Shown here piece by piece: positions 1 through 8,459 of a DNA stretch of 64,000 nt (within the stretch, counting starts at the first letter, position 1; every line of letters begins with the position of its first letter). Origin of the DNA: Bradyrhizobium sp. Gha (lineage in GTDB: Bacteria; Pseudomonadota; Alphaproteobacteria; Rhizobiales; Xanthobacteraceae); the NCBI RefSeq assembly GCF_900113735.1, contig NZ_FOQM01000023.1, positions 62,001 to 126,000 of the forward strand. Direction: 5' to 3'. The notes beneath the pieces are model-generated. The model ran no database searches, was not told the origin of the DNA, and saw only the letters and a program-made list of their open reading frames with translations. The position numbers and the translations under genes were made by a program.

Positions 1-520
1 TGACGACGGTGGCGCCGCTCGCGATGGTGATGCCGATCTCCAGCTCGCGCTGCTCGGCATAGGTGAGCAGCCCGGCAGGAACGTCACGCCGGTGCGTCAG
101 ATGAATATCGTCGAGAATCTGGGCCGTGCGCTCGCGCACTTCGGGCAGGCTGTCGACGTTCTTCCAGAACGCGTAGCGGTGTCCCGTCGCCCACAGCACG
201 GCGCAACGGACGTTCTCCCACACCGTCATGCGCGCGAACACGTTGGTGACCTGGAACGAGCGCGACAGGCCACGGCGGTTGATTTCGAACGGCCGAAGGC
301 CGGAAATCAGATCGCCGTTCAGCCTCACCTCGCCCGAGGTCGGCGCGATGTGGCCGCTGATCAGGTTGAAGGTCGTCGACTTGCCGGCGCCGTTCGGGCC
401 GATGATGGCGTGGCGCTCACCCTTGGCGACGCTGAGATTGAGATCGCGGATGATGCCGACATTGCCGAAGCGCTTTTCGACGGCACGGACTTCGATGGCT
501 GCAGAGACCGCTCCGCTCAT
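1..520 (-). CDS. livG: Branched-chain amino acid ABC transporter ATP-binding protein, LivG type (3' end outside window)
   Basis: Cytoplasmic ATPase subunit of a high-affinity amino-acid-type importer. The reverse strand from 520 reads MSGAVSAAIEVRAVEKRFGN, followed by a Walker A motif (GPNGAGKST) near residue 43 and the Q-loop region SFQVTNVF. About 173 N-terminal residues are present; the signature motif and Walker B lie beyond base 1. Its ATG overlaps the livM stop in an ATGA (517-520), so translation is probably coupled. The extended loop after the Q-loop, with the 'YAEQRELEIG' stretch, is typical of LivG rather than LivF. Substrate cannot be deduced from this subunit. Confidence 0.93.
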   Translation of the reverse strand, partial: MSGAVSAAIEVRAVEKRFGNVGIIRDLNLSVAKGERHAIIGPNGAGKSTTFNLISGHIAPTSGEVRLNGDLISGLRPFEINRRGLSRSFQVTNVFARMTVWENVRCAVLWATGHRYAFWKNVDSLPEVRERTAQILDDIHLTHRRDVPAGLLTYAEQRELEIGITIASGATVV

Positions 521-1806
521 GCCAGATACCCCCGGTCACGCGCCACCGTCGCAGCCTTGTCCCATGCCTCCGCGATCCGCCGCCAGGCCAGCCGCGCGAC
601 GAAGAAACCGCCGACGACGAGAATTGCCGCGGTGAGCCATGTCACCGGCGATGTCGCGATAAAGGCAATGCCGAACAGGTTGATGGGATCGCCGCCGGAG
701 AAACGCGCGACGGTCTCGATCGCGAGGATCACCCCGCAAGCCAGGGCAACCGTCGGGACCACAGCGACGAGATAAGACGGGATCACCGTCCACAGCGTTC
801 CGGCGCGGATCAACGGCCGATGCATCATCAACAGGCCGGCGATGCCGCCCGGCGAGTACATCACGATGCCGATGAAGATGATGCCGAAATAGAGCTGCCA
901 GGCCGTGGTGAGATTGGTCAGTCCCAGCTGCAGATAGGTGACGAGGATGGCGCCCAGGATCGGACCGAAGAAAAACGCGGTACCGCCGATGAAGGTCGAG
1001 AACAGCACGAGGCCGGACTGGATCGCGCCGAGATAGGCGGAGTTCGCGATCTCGAAGTTGATCGCGGCAAGACCACCCGCGATGCCGGCGAAGAACCCGG
1101 CAAAGCAGAAGGCGATGTAGCGGACGACGTGCGGATCGTAGCCGATGAACTGGACGCGCTCCGGATTGTCGCGGACTGCGTTGCAGATCCGCCCGAGCGG
1201 CGTCCGCGTCAGCGCGTACATCGCGATCGCCGACAGCACGAGCCAGAACGCGATCAGGTAATAGACCTGAAGCTGCGGCCCGAACGACCAGCCCAGCATC
1301 TTCGGCAGCGCCGTGCGGTCCGTGGTGATGCCGGACTCGCCGCCGAACACCGAGCGCAGGATCAGGGAGGACGACGCCACGAGTTCACCGATGCCGAGCG
1401 AGATCATCGCAAACACCGTGCCGGCGCGCTTGGTCATGACCCAGCCGATGATGACGGCAAAGGCGAGGCCGCCGAGCCCGCCGAACAACGGAATGAACGG
1501 CAGCGGGATCGGCCAGCCATGCGACACCACCGCGTTCATCATATGGCACGCCGCGAAACCGCCGAGGCCATAGTGTACGGCGTGGCCGAACGAGAGCAGG
1601 CCGGTCTGGCCAAGCAGGATGTTGTAGGATAGCGCGAACACGATCGCGATGCCGATCAGGCTGAACGAGGTCAGCGAGCCGCCCGACGAGAAGATCATCG
1701 GCAGCACGATCAGCACGAGGATGCCGAGCAGCCAGACGCCGTAGAAGCGCAGCCCACCAGCGGGCTCTGCCGCCATTTTGGAGGTCGAGGTCGCAGCAGT
1801 GGTCAT
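517..1806 (-). CDS. livM: Branched-chain amino acid ABC transporter permease LivM
   Basis: Inner-membrane permease of the importer, 429 residues, many hydrophobic segments. The family signature TRTPLGRICNAVRDNPERVQ lies near residue 200 and marks the loop that contacts the ATPase. After the usual LivM core there is an extra stretch of roughly 90 residues with two or three more hydrophobic segments (GTLWTVIPSYLVAVVPTVAL; TSPVTWLTAAILVVGGFFVA) and a charged tail. The ATG at 1806 overlaps the livH stop in an ATGA (1803-1806), and its own stop overlaps livG, so livH-livM-livG is tightly coupled. The real ligand could be an amide, urea or aromatic acid, since Liv-type systems are often misnamed. 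Confidence 0.93.
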   Translation of the reverse strand: MTTAATSTSKMAAEPAGGLRFYGVWLLGILVLIVLPMIFSSGGSLTSFSLIGIAIVFALSYNILLGQTGLLSFGHAVHYGLGGFAACHMMNAVVSHGWPIPLPFIPLFGGLGGLAFAVIIGWVMTKRAGTVFAMISLGIGELVASSSLILRSVFGGESGITTDRTALPKMLGWSFGPQLQVYYLIAFWLVLSAIAMYALTRTPLGRICNAVRDNPERVQFIGYDPHVVRYIAFCFAGFFAGIAGGLAAINFEIANSAYLGAIQSGLVLFSTFIGGTAFFFGPILGAILVTYLQLGLTNLTTAWQLYFGIIFIGIVMYSPGGIAGLLMMHRPLIRAGTLWTVIPSYLVAVVPTVALACGVILAIETVARFSGGDPINLFGIAFIATSPVTWLTAAILVVGGFFVARLAWRRIAEAWDKAATVARDRGYLA

Positions 1807-2750
1807 GTCTCACGCGTCCCCATCAGGCCCATGGGCCGCACGATCAGAATGAGCACCAGCAGGACATAGGGAACGATCGGTGCGACCTGCGCGATCGTGA
1901 CGTTCCAGACATCGGTGAGAACGGAGGGACCCGAGGACGGATCGAGCGGGCCGAAGGCACTCGCCAGCGAACCATCGAGCGCCACTGCGAAGGTCTGGAC
2001 CAGTCCGATGACGAGCGAGGCGATGAAGGCGCCAGGCAACGAGCCGAGGCCGCCGAACACGATGACCACGAACAGGATGGGCCCGAGCGAGGCGGCCATG
2101 TCGGACTGCGTCACCAAAGCAGGACCTGCAATGACGCCGGCAAGGGCGGCCAGCGCGCTACCGACCCCGAACACTGCCATGAAGACGCGTCCGACATTGT
2201 GGCCGAGATGCCCGACCATGTGCGGATGCGTCAGCGCCGCCTGCACGATGAGGCCGACGCGGGTGCGCTTGAGCACGATCAGCAGCGCCACGAAGATGAT
2301 GACCGACACGGCCAGCATGAAGATCTTGTAGGCGGGATAGTTGGTCGAGAAGATCGTGAAGGCCGGGAAATCGAGCAGCGCCGGCACGCGATAGTCGAGC
2401 GGGCTCTTGCCCCAGATCATCGAGACGATCTCTTCGATCGCGAACGCCAGACCAAACGTCAGCAAGAGCTCGGCGACATGGCCGTGCTTGTGGGTGTTGC
2501 GCAGGCCATAGCGCTCCACCGCCATGCCGATGGCACCGACCAGCAGAGGTGCCAGCACCAGCGCCGGCCAGAAGCCGATCCATTTGGTGAGCTGGAAGCC
2601 GAAGAAGGCGCCCAGCATGTAGAAGCTGGCATGAGCGAAGTTGAGCACGCCCATCATGCTGAAGATGACGGTCAGCCCGCTCGACAGCAGAAACAGCAGC
2701 ATGCCGAACAGCACGCCGTTCAGGGTCGAAATGACAATGAGTTCAAGCAC
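1803..2750 (-). CDS. livH: Branched-chain amino acid ABC transporter permease LivH
   Basis: Second inner-membrane permease of the importer. The open frame extends upstream to 2951, but the first ~67 residues look non-coding and overlap the 3' end of the binding-protein gene. The LivH-like sequence begins at a GTG at 2750 (VLELIVISTLNGVLFGMLLF), giving 315 residues, a normal length. Family landmarks include LNFAHASFYMLGAF near the N-terminus and VFGGLGSLPGAFIASLVIG toward the C-terminus. It lies 3' of the binding-protein gene with a stem-loop between them and overlaps livM by ATGA. The start codon choice is inference; the rest is clear from sequence. Confidence 0.9.
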   Translation of the reverse strand: MLELIVISTLNGVLFGMLLFLLSSGLTVIFSMMGVLNFAHASFYMLGAFFGFQLTKWIGFWPALVLAPLLVGAIGMAVERYGLRNTHKHGHVAELLLTFGLAFAIEEIVSMIWGKSPLDYRVPALLDFPAFTIFSTNYPAYKIFMLAVSVIIFVALLIVLKRTRVGLIVQAALTHPHMVGHLGHNVGRVFMAVFGVGSALAALAGVIAGPALVTQSDMAASLGPILFVVIVFGGLGSLPGAFIASLVIGLVQTFAVALDGSLASAFGPLDPSSGPSVLTDVWNVTIAQVAPIVPYVLLVLILIVRPMGLMGTRET

Positions 2751-2825
2751 AGCGCACTCATGGCTATCCGGGGCCGCCGGGCCCCGGTGAATATCGTCCA
2801 ACCGATCAAGGCATTCCGGCCGCCG

Positions 2826-2857
2826 TCTTCCCGCAAGCGTAACGGCTCGCGGGAAGA
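2826..2857 (-). terminator. Stem-loop between binding-protein gene and livH (partial terminator or mRNA stabiliser)
   Basis: TCTTCCCGC (2826-2834) pairs perfectly with GCGGGAAGA (2849-2857) across a 14-base loop. No T-run follows on the minus strand, so this is not a classic intrinsic terminator. Hairpins at this place in ABC operons often protect the binding-protein mRNA and lower permease expression; that role here is inference. Confidence 0.5.
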
Positions 2858-2872
2858 TGACGGGTGTCGTGA

Positions 2873-4105
2873 TTAGGGTCGCGTCATCTTGCAGGTCGTG
2901 GAGACCATAGCCTGCGGCGTATCGACGCGGGAAACGATATGCCAGCCCCAACCGGTATTTTCCTCGTCGAACGGCTCATTGGCGGCGAGCTTGCCGAAGG
3001 AGGAAATGTAGATCGGCTGGAAGAACTGGTGATCGTCCTTGCGCATGATGCCCTGGCCGCCATCGAGGACCTCGAACTTCATATCCTCGAGCGCCGCCGC
3101 GACCTTCACGGGGTCGATCGAGTTGGCCTTCTCGGCCGCCGCCTTGAACATGTGCATCTCGTTGACCGCACGCGGATACCAGAGCGACAAATTGACCTTG
3201 GCACGGAAGGCTTTCTCGAAGTCCATCGCGGCCTGGTTGCCCGAATTGGGGATGCCTTCGCTGATCTGGAAGACCTGGTGATCGAGACCGGTCTGCTTGA
3301 TCGCGGTCGGACCGCCGGCGCCGCCGGCGTAGTAGGTATACCAATTGACCTTCAGGCCGGCATCGGCCGCAGCCTTGAGCAGCAGCGCGAAGTCCTGGCC
3401 CCAATTGCCGGTGACGACGCTGTCGGCGCCTGATGCCTTGATCTTGGCGATATAGGGCGAGAAGTCCGTGACCTTGAGCAGCGGATGCAACTCGTCGCCG
3501 ACGATCTGGACGTCGGGCCGCTTTGCGCCCAGCATCTTGCGCGCGTCCGAGCGTACCGACTGGCCGAACGAATAATCCTGGTTGATCAGGTACACTTTCT
3601 TGATCGACGGAACGTCCTTCATGTAGTTCGTGAGCGCTTCCATCTTGATGTCGGAGCTGGCGTCCCAACGGAAATGCCAGAAGCTGCACTTCTCGTTGGT
3701 CAGGCTCGGATCGACGGCGGCGTAGTTGAAATACAGGACTTCCTTGCCGGGATTGCGCGTGTTGTGCTTGGTGACGAAGTCTTCCAGTGCGGCGCCGACG
3801 GAAGAGCCGTTGCCCTGCGTGACGTAGTGGGCGCCGGCGTCGATCGCCTTCTGCGCCTGCACCAGGCTTTCCTGCGGATTGGTCTTGTTGTCCAGCGGCA
3901 GAATCTCGATCTTGTGGCCGAGGATACCGCCCTTGGCGTTGAGCTCGTCGGCCAGATACTGGAAGGTCTTGAGACCGCCCTCGCCGACACTGGCACCGCC
4001 ACCGGAGAGCGGATCGATATAGCCGATCTTGACGGTGTCCTCAGCCGACGCTGCATGACCGAGCATCGGGGCGATCACGGCAATGGCCAAAGTGAGCTTG
4101 CGCAT
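2873..4105 (-). CDS. Periplasmic binding protein of a branched-chain amino acid-type ABC importer
   Basis: Captures the ligand in the periplasm and delivers it to LivHM. 410 residues with a clear Sec signal peptide (MRKLTLAIAVIAPMLGHAASA, then EDTVKIGYI). The mature part has the type I periplasmic binding fold signs: GYIDPLSGGGASVGEGGLKT at the start, DNKTNPQESLVQAQKAID in the first lobe, and a late hinge region. Four genes in a row on the minus strand (binding protein, livH, livM, livG) form the operon, and this is the first gene. Sequence in this family does not give the ligand reliably. The 234 bases upstream (4106-4339) must hold the promoter; no clear -35/-10 pair was recognised. Confidence 0.92.
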   Translation of the reverse strand: MRKLTLAIAVIAPMLGHAASAEDTVKIGYIDPLSGGGASVGEGGLKTFQYLADELNAKGGILGHKIEILPLDNKTNPQESLVQAQKAIDAGAHYVTQGNGSSVGAALEDFVTKHNTRNPGKEVLYFNYAAVDPSLTNEKCSFWHFRWDASSDIKMEALTNYMKDVPSIKKVYLINQDYSFGQSVRSDARKMLGAKRPDVQIVGDELHPLLKVTDFSPYIAKIKASGADSVVTGNWGQDFALLLKAAADAGLKVNWYTYYAGGAGGPTAIKQTGLDHQVFQISEGIPNSGNQAAMDFEKAFRAKVNLSLWYPRAVNEMHMFKAAAEKANSIDPVKVAAALEDMKFEVLDGGQGIMRKDDHQFFQPIYISSFGKLAANEPFDEENTGWGWHIVSRVDTPQAMVSTTCKMTRP

Positions 4106-4339
4106 TATTTCGTTTCCTCGCTGGGTATCGACTTTCGTCGACGGGTTTTTTTGCGCATGATTCAGCGCAATTTCAAAGCCCTAATGAGCAGAACGAACTG
4201 CGCTTTTCAAGCGCAACAGGACATGGCCGAGGCAGCCGCCATGAAATGTGATGCGGCTATCAGTGCCGCCTCCAACATTCCGCGACAAGGAATAGAACGC
4301 AAGCAGGAACGTGTGGGATCGCTTGGTGACGGCGCCGGG

Positions 4340-5464
4340 TCACAGACTGCGATAGTCCGCGATCCCCGACAGGTCAGGCGTGAAACCAAGTCCCGGCTCC
4401 TCGCCGAGGGTGATCGCACCATCTGTTACATCGGTGACGGGGCCGCAGAACAGATCGCGCAGCGGGTTGTCGTTGGCATCGACCTCGAGCCAGCCGTCAC
4501 CGCCGATGCCGGCGAGCAGATGCGCTGAGGCCAATAGCCCGATGCCGCCGCCGAGATAGTGTGGGCAGAAGGTCTTGCCCGATTGCAGAATGCCGCGTGC
4601 GAGGCCCGCGCAGGCGCTGAGCCCGCCCCATTTCGCGATATCGGGCTGAACCACGTCGAGCACGTCTTCAGCCAGGACTTCGCGGAACCCCTCCGCCCTG
4701 GAGATGTTCTCGCCCGCCGCGATCGGCATCTTCGCGCTCATACGCAGCTTGCGCCACTCCTCGCGCGGGCGGTCGGCACGGATCGGCTCCTCCAGCCAGC
4801 GCAGATCGAACGCGGCAAGCCGCGGCAGCATCTCCAGCGCCTGATCGACCGACCAGCCCTGGTTTGCATCGGCGGCGAGCATGCCGGCTCCGACGATGGC
4901 GCGCAGCGCGGAGAGATTGGCGAGGTCGGTCTCGGCACCGAAACCGACCTTCAGCTTCAGCGCGCGATGGCCGCGCTTGAGCGCGGCCTCGGCCGTCCGC
5001 GCGGCGCCGCCGGGATTGATGCCACTGGCATAGACCTTGATCCTGCTCGAGCGGCCTCCGAGCAGCCGCCACAGCGGCAAGCGCTGACGGCGTGCTGAGA
5101 GATCCCACAAGGCGAGATCGATTCCCGATATTCCTTGCGCAAACGGGCCGGGCTCCCCGCACTGAAGTGCGAGGACTTCGGTACCCCCAGTGAGAGCCTC
5201 GAAAGCTTGAGCGGGTTCGCTGAACTCCCGGCCCATGAGGCCCGGCGCAAGCACTTCATTGACCAGCCGGGCGCGATGTTCCGCGCCCGGTGCGGGGAAG
5301 TTGGACCAGGCCTCACCCCATCCCTCGACCCCATCTTCGTCGACGACGCGAACGAAGACGGCGGGACGGTTGAGCATCTTGCCGAACGACGTCACCACCG
5401 GCGTCGCCAGCGGATAGCGATAGCAGAACGCCTCGATCGAACGGATGGTGAAGCTATCAGTCAT
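4340..5464 (-). CDS. Enolase-superfamily enzyme (mandelate racemase/muconate lactonizing type)
   Basis: 374 residues starting at MTDSFTIRSIEAF; the open frame continues upstream to 6748 but that part is a shadow of the flippase gene. Visible active-site elements are the KxK motif (ALKLKVGFG), metal ligands in AADANQGW, WLEEPI and IAAGENI, and a Lys in QPDIAKWGG. These enzymes abstract a proton alpha to a carboxylate with Mg2+ and do lactonisation, racemisation or dehydration. The late HYLGGGIG segment could contribute a second base. The gene sits between the liv importer and the flippase on the same strand, so it may act on an imported acid. Substrate unknown; muconate cycloisomerase, dipeptide epimerase or sugar-acid dehydratase are all open. 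Confidence 0.88.
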   Translation of the reverse strand: MTDSFTIRSIEAFCYRYPLATPVVTSFGKMLNRPAVFVRVVDEDGVEGWGEAWSNFPAPGAEHRARLVNEVLAPGLMGREFSEPAQAFEALTGGTEVLALQCGEPGPFAQGISGIDLALWDLSARRQRLPLWRLLGGRSSRIKVYASGINPGGAARTAEAALKRGHRALKLKVGFGAETDLANLSALRAIVGAGMLAADANQGWSVDQALEMLPRLAAFDLRWLEEPIRADRPREEWRKLRMSAKMPIAAGENISRAEGFREVLAEDVLDVVQPDIAKWGGLSACAGLARGILQSGKTFCPHYLGGGIGLLASAHLLAGIGGDGWLEVDANDNPLRDLFCGPVTDVTDGAITLGEEPGLGFTPDLSGIADYRSL

Positions 5465-5574
5465 GATGCAGATCCTGCGAGACCACGCGCAGGCTAGCAT
5501 CTCGGTTGATGCGCGCGAAGTCACCTTCATGCTCGGCATCTGTGAAACCCGAAAGCGCGCCCTCCACGGCGTGC

Positions 5575-7011
5575 CTATGCACCCAGCGCCTTGCGATTGA
5601 ACGTCCGCAGGAATCGCAGCGACAGCGTCCGCACATTCGCGACGTTCAAAAGCCACGCAGCAGTGACGTAAGCAAGACCGCCGGCAAGGCTCACGGCGAT
5701 CAGCGCCACGATGCCGGTGCCACTGACCTGCGAGCGCGCGACGAAGATCGCCCCCGCCATGGCCGCGGCCGACGCCCCAACACCGGCGAGCCTGGCGACG
5801 TCGAACGGCACGGGATGGGCCCGGTGCATCAGCCCGACGGCGACGACAAAGCCGATCACTTCGGTTGCGAGCGTCGCCAGCGCCGCGCCATAGATGCCGT
5901 AGCCTGCGACGAGCGCGACCATCAGCGCCGCGCTCACGACCAGAGTGAGGAACGACTGGGCCGCCAGCATGAAGGGCCGCTCGGCGAGCTGGAAGCTCAG
6001 CTGGACGTAGAATTGGTTGGCGATGCCGAAGAAGCGCGCCAGCACCAGCATCGGCAGCAGCGCGGACACGCCGGCGCGAAAATCGACGCCGACGAGCGTG
6101 CCCGCGACCTGGTCTGCCGCGAGCGCAAGCCAAATCGCGACGGGCGCAACGACGACGAGCAGCAATTCGAGGCTCTCGGTCAGCCGCTCCCGCGTCGCGC
6201 CACTGTTGTTCTCCGACAGAGAGCGGAACACCAGCGGCACGGTGGCCGCGGCAACGCTGCCGGCGATCATGACCATGAACTGGCGCGGCAGGTCGGCGGC
6301 AACGCCGAAAATGCCGGCAGCATCCTTGCCGAGCAGCCAGGCGACGATGAGCCGGCCGCTGGCCGAGTAGACCGCAACCGAGAGCCCCGCCAGCGTCAGG
6401 GGCAGACCATAGCGTGCGAGCTGCATGAACTGGCCGCGCGAAAAGCCCGCCATCCTGGTGCGATCGCCGACGAGATTGAGAACGATGCCAGTGAGCGAGC
6501 CGAGGCCGAACGCCGCGAGCAGGCCCATGCCACCCCAGCCCACCCAGATTCCGAGCAGCCCGAAGCCCACGCTCGACACGCTGCGCACGATCGAGATCGC
6601 CGCGAAGCGATAGGGCCGCAGCTTGGCGCGCTCGAACTCCTGGCCGACATCGACCGCGTTCGACATGATCGCGACGAACATGCTGGCGAGCACCAGCTCG
6701 ACACTGACATCGCTGCGGAACAGGAACACCAGTGGGGTCGCGGCGCACATGGCGACCACCGTGAGCGCGAAGGCAACCATAGCGGTGCCGCGAAAATCCA
6801 CCTCTTGCGACATTGCCTGATAGCGCGACACCGACAGCTTGATCCAGACGAAGAAGATCGCGCCCAGAATGCCGGCGATGCTCATGCCGACGACATAGAC
6901 GCCGTACTCCGCCGGGGTCAGCAGCCGCGTGTAGGCGGTGACCGCGAAGAAACCCACCGCCGCAGGCAGGATATGGGCGACCAGATAGATGGAGAAATGG
7001 CGATTGAGCAT
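5575..7011 (-). CDS. Polysaccharide flippase (Wzx/MATE-like membrane protein)
   Basis: About 478 residues from MLNRHFSIYLVAHILPAAVG; an in-frame ATG at 7107 would add 32 polar residues. Roughly 12-14 hydrophobic segments run the length of the protein, with the early FAVTAYTRLLTPAEYGVYVV pattern typical of oligosaccharide flippases that move lipid-linked glycans across the inner membrane. A charged segment (FERAKLRPYRFAAISIVRSV) sits near residue 140. It is divergent from the glycosyltransferase gene at 7252, with 240 bases between, which supports an export/surface-glycan role. The exact glycan is unknown. Confidence 0.85.
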   Translation of the reverse strand: MLNRHFSIYLVAHILPAAVGFFAVTAYTRLLTPAEYGVYVVGMSIAGILGAIFFVWIKLSVSRYQAMSQEVDFRGTAMVAFALTVVAMCAATPLVFLFRSDVSVELVLASMFVAIMSNAVDVGQEFERAKLRPYRFAAISIVRSVSSVGFGLLGIWVGWGGMGLLAAFGLGSLTGIVLNLVGDRTRMAGFSRGQFMQLARYGLPLTLAGLSVAVYSASGRLIVAWLLGKDAAGIFGVAADLPRQFMVMIAGSVAAATVPLVFRSLSENNSGATRERLTESLELLLVVVAPVAIWLALAADQVAGTLVGVDFRAGVSALLPMLVLARFFGIANQFYVQLSFQLAERPFMLAAQSFLTLVVSAALMVALVAGYGIYGAALATLATEVIGFVVAVGLMHRAHPVPFDVARLAGVGASAAAMAGAIFVARSQVSGTGIVALIAVSLAGGLAYVTAAWLLNVANVRTLSLRFLRTFNRKALGA

Positions 7012-7251
7012 GCGTGCACGGGACTGGCGGCGTTGAAATCGGCCGTTAATCAGTTGGACGTTGACGTGGTGGTTCGACTGCGCCGCAGCATCTCCCAAGA
7101 TAGTCATTTAACTCTGCAGATCGGCCACCGAATGGGGCGGCCCCGCCGCTTTCGCGCGTTAGCGTTAAATTTGCCCTGTCCTTGAACGGGCCGCCGCGAT
7201 CACCGAAAAGAAACCATGATTTCAGGTCGTTGCCCGACCTTCGGATAATGC

Positions 7252-8355
7252 GTGGACGTGACTGAGATGGACGTCGTCGAACGTTTACCGCCAAACCCGG
7301 CCGCCCTGCCCCATGGCGGGACGGACGTGTCCCTGGTGCCGGCCTCCCCTGCGGACGGGGGCGGGCGGATGACGCTCAATCTGTTCTTCGAGGAGCGGGA
7401 CGACCGCTGGTTTCCAGGCGACCGCCACGTCCGGCCGCTGCTGCGGCGCATGCTGCTCGGCGAATCCTGGATCAGCGGTCAACGGCGCGTGTTCCTCAAT
7501 CTCTGCGCCGGGCTCGACCGGGTCGGGATTCCCTATCGCCTCAACGACTACAGCTACATCCGGAAGCATCCGGAGGAGCTTGCCTGCATTCTCGGACGCC
7601 CGTTCGTGCTCGATCGGTTCGCATGGAAGAACCCGCTCCTGCTCGGCGTCGTCATGTACAACCATCCCGTGGACGTACCCGCGCATCACAAGGCCCCGCT
7701 TACCCAAACCATCCTGGTGCCCTGCAACTGGTATGCGGAGATGTGCCGGCCATACTGGCCTGACGTCCAGGTGTGGCCGGTCGGCATCGAAACCGATCTG
7801 TGGACGCCAACGCCAGCCGCACAGAAGAGTGTCGACGTGCTGCTCTATGACAAGGTGCGCTGGGAACACGAGCGCTATGAGAGCGAGCTGATCGGCCCGA
7901 TGCGCCGGCATCTCGAAGCCGCCGGCCGCTCGGTCGAGGTGATCCGCTACGGCCGATACAAGGAAGACGACTACAGGGCCGCGCTGGCGCGCTGCCGCAG
8001 CATGGTCTTCCTCTGCGAGCATGAGAGCCAGGGCATCGCCTGCCAGCAGGCGCTGTCCAGCGGCGTGCCTGTGTTCGCCTGGGATCGCGGCGGCCCATGG
8101 CGGGATCCCGAGTACTTCCCGGACCGCGTGAGGTACGAAGGCGGCGTGTCCTCGGTGCCCTATTTCGACGCACGCTGTGGCCGCACGTTCGCCGACGCGG
8201 CCGGCTTCGGCTCCGGCTGGAGCGAGTTCTGGTCGCATGTGAGCGCGAGCGACTTCGCGCCTCGCGATTATGTGATGGACAATCTCACGCTCGAAAAGGG
8301 CGCGCTGCACTATTACCGCATCGCTGAAGCGGTGATGCAGCGCCAGTTGCGTTGA
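7252..8355 (+). CDS. Glycosyltransferase (GT-B type, family-4-like)
   Basis: 367 residues from a GTG at 7252; ATG at 7267 (MDVVERLPPN) is an equally plausible start. The C-terminal half has the group-1 glycosyltransferase nucleotide-sugar region: FLCEHESQGIACQQALSSG followed by VPVFAWDRGG, matching the usual E-rich loop and the 'aligned aromatic/Gly' strand. The middle contains VWPVGIETDLW, the common linker motif between the two Rossmann domains. No signal peptide, so probably a cytoplasmic enzyme acting at the membrane. Its neighbours (flippase, exported glycanase) suggest a small surface or secreted polysaccharide locus. Donor and acceptor sugars cannot be told from sequence. Confidence 0.82.
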   Translation: MDVTEMDVVERLPPNPAALPHGGTDVSLVPASPADGGGRMTLNLFFEERDDRWFPGDRHVRPLLRRMLLGESWISGQRRVFLNLCAGLDRVGIPYRLNDYSYIRKHPEELACILGRPFVLDRFAWKNPLLLGVVMYNHPVDVPAHHKAPLTQTILVPCNWYAEMCRPYWPDVQVWPVGIETDLWTPTPAAQKSVDVLLYDKVRWEHERYESELIGPMRRHLEAAGRSVEVIRYGRYKEDDYRAALARCRSMVFLCEHESQGIACQQALSSGVPVFAWDRGGPWRDPEYFPDRVRYEGGVSSVPYFDARCGRTFADAAGFGSGWSEFWSHVSASDFAPRDYVMDNLTLEKGALHYYRIAEAVMQRQLR

Positions 8356-8459
8356 GACGGCCGCCCGTAAAAGTTTAACCCAACGAGGGGAAAACACGGC
8401 GTCGCAAGGCACCGCTTGGTACGATGGCGCGTTGGTTCCGGAAGGACTGCAGCCACGTC

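Noticed and set aside
5506..7185. Plus-strand ORF opposite the flippase
   Set aside because: Shadow of a membrane-protein gene; translation is His/Arg/Glu-rich without domain features.
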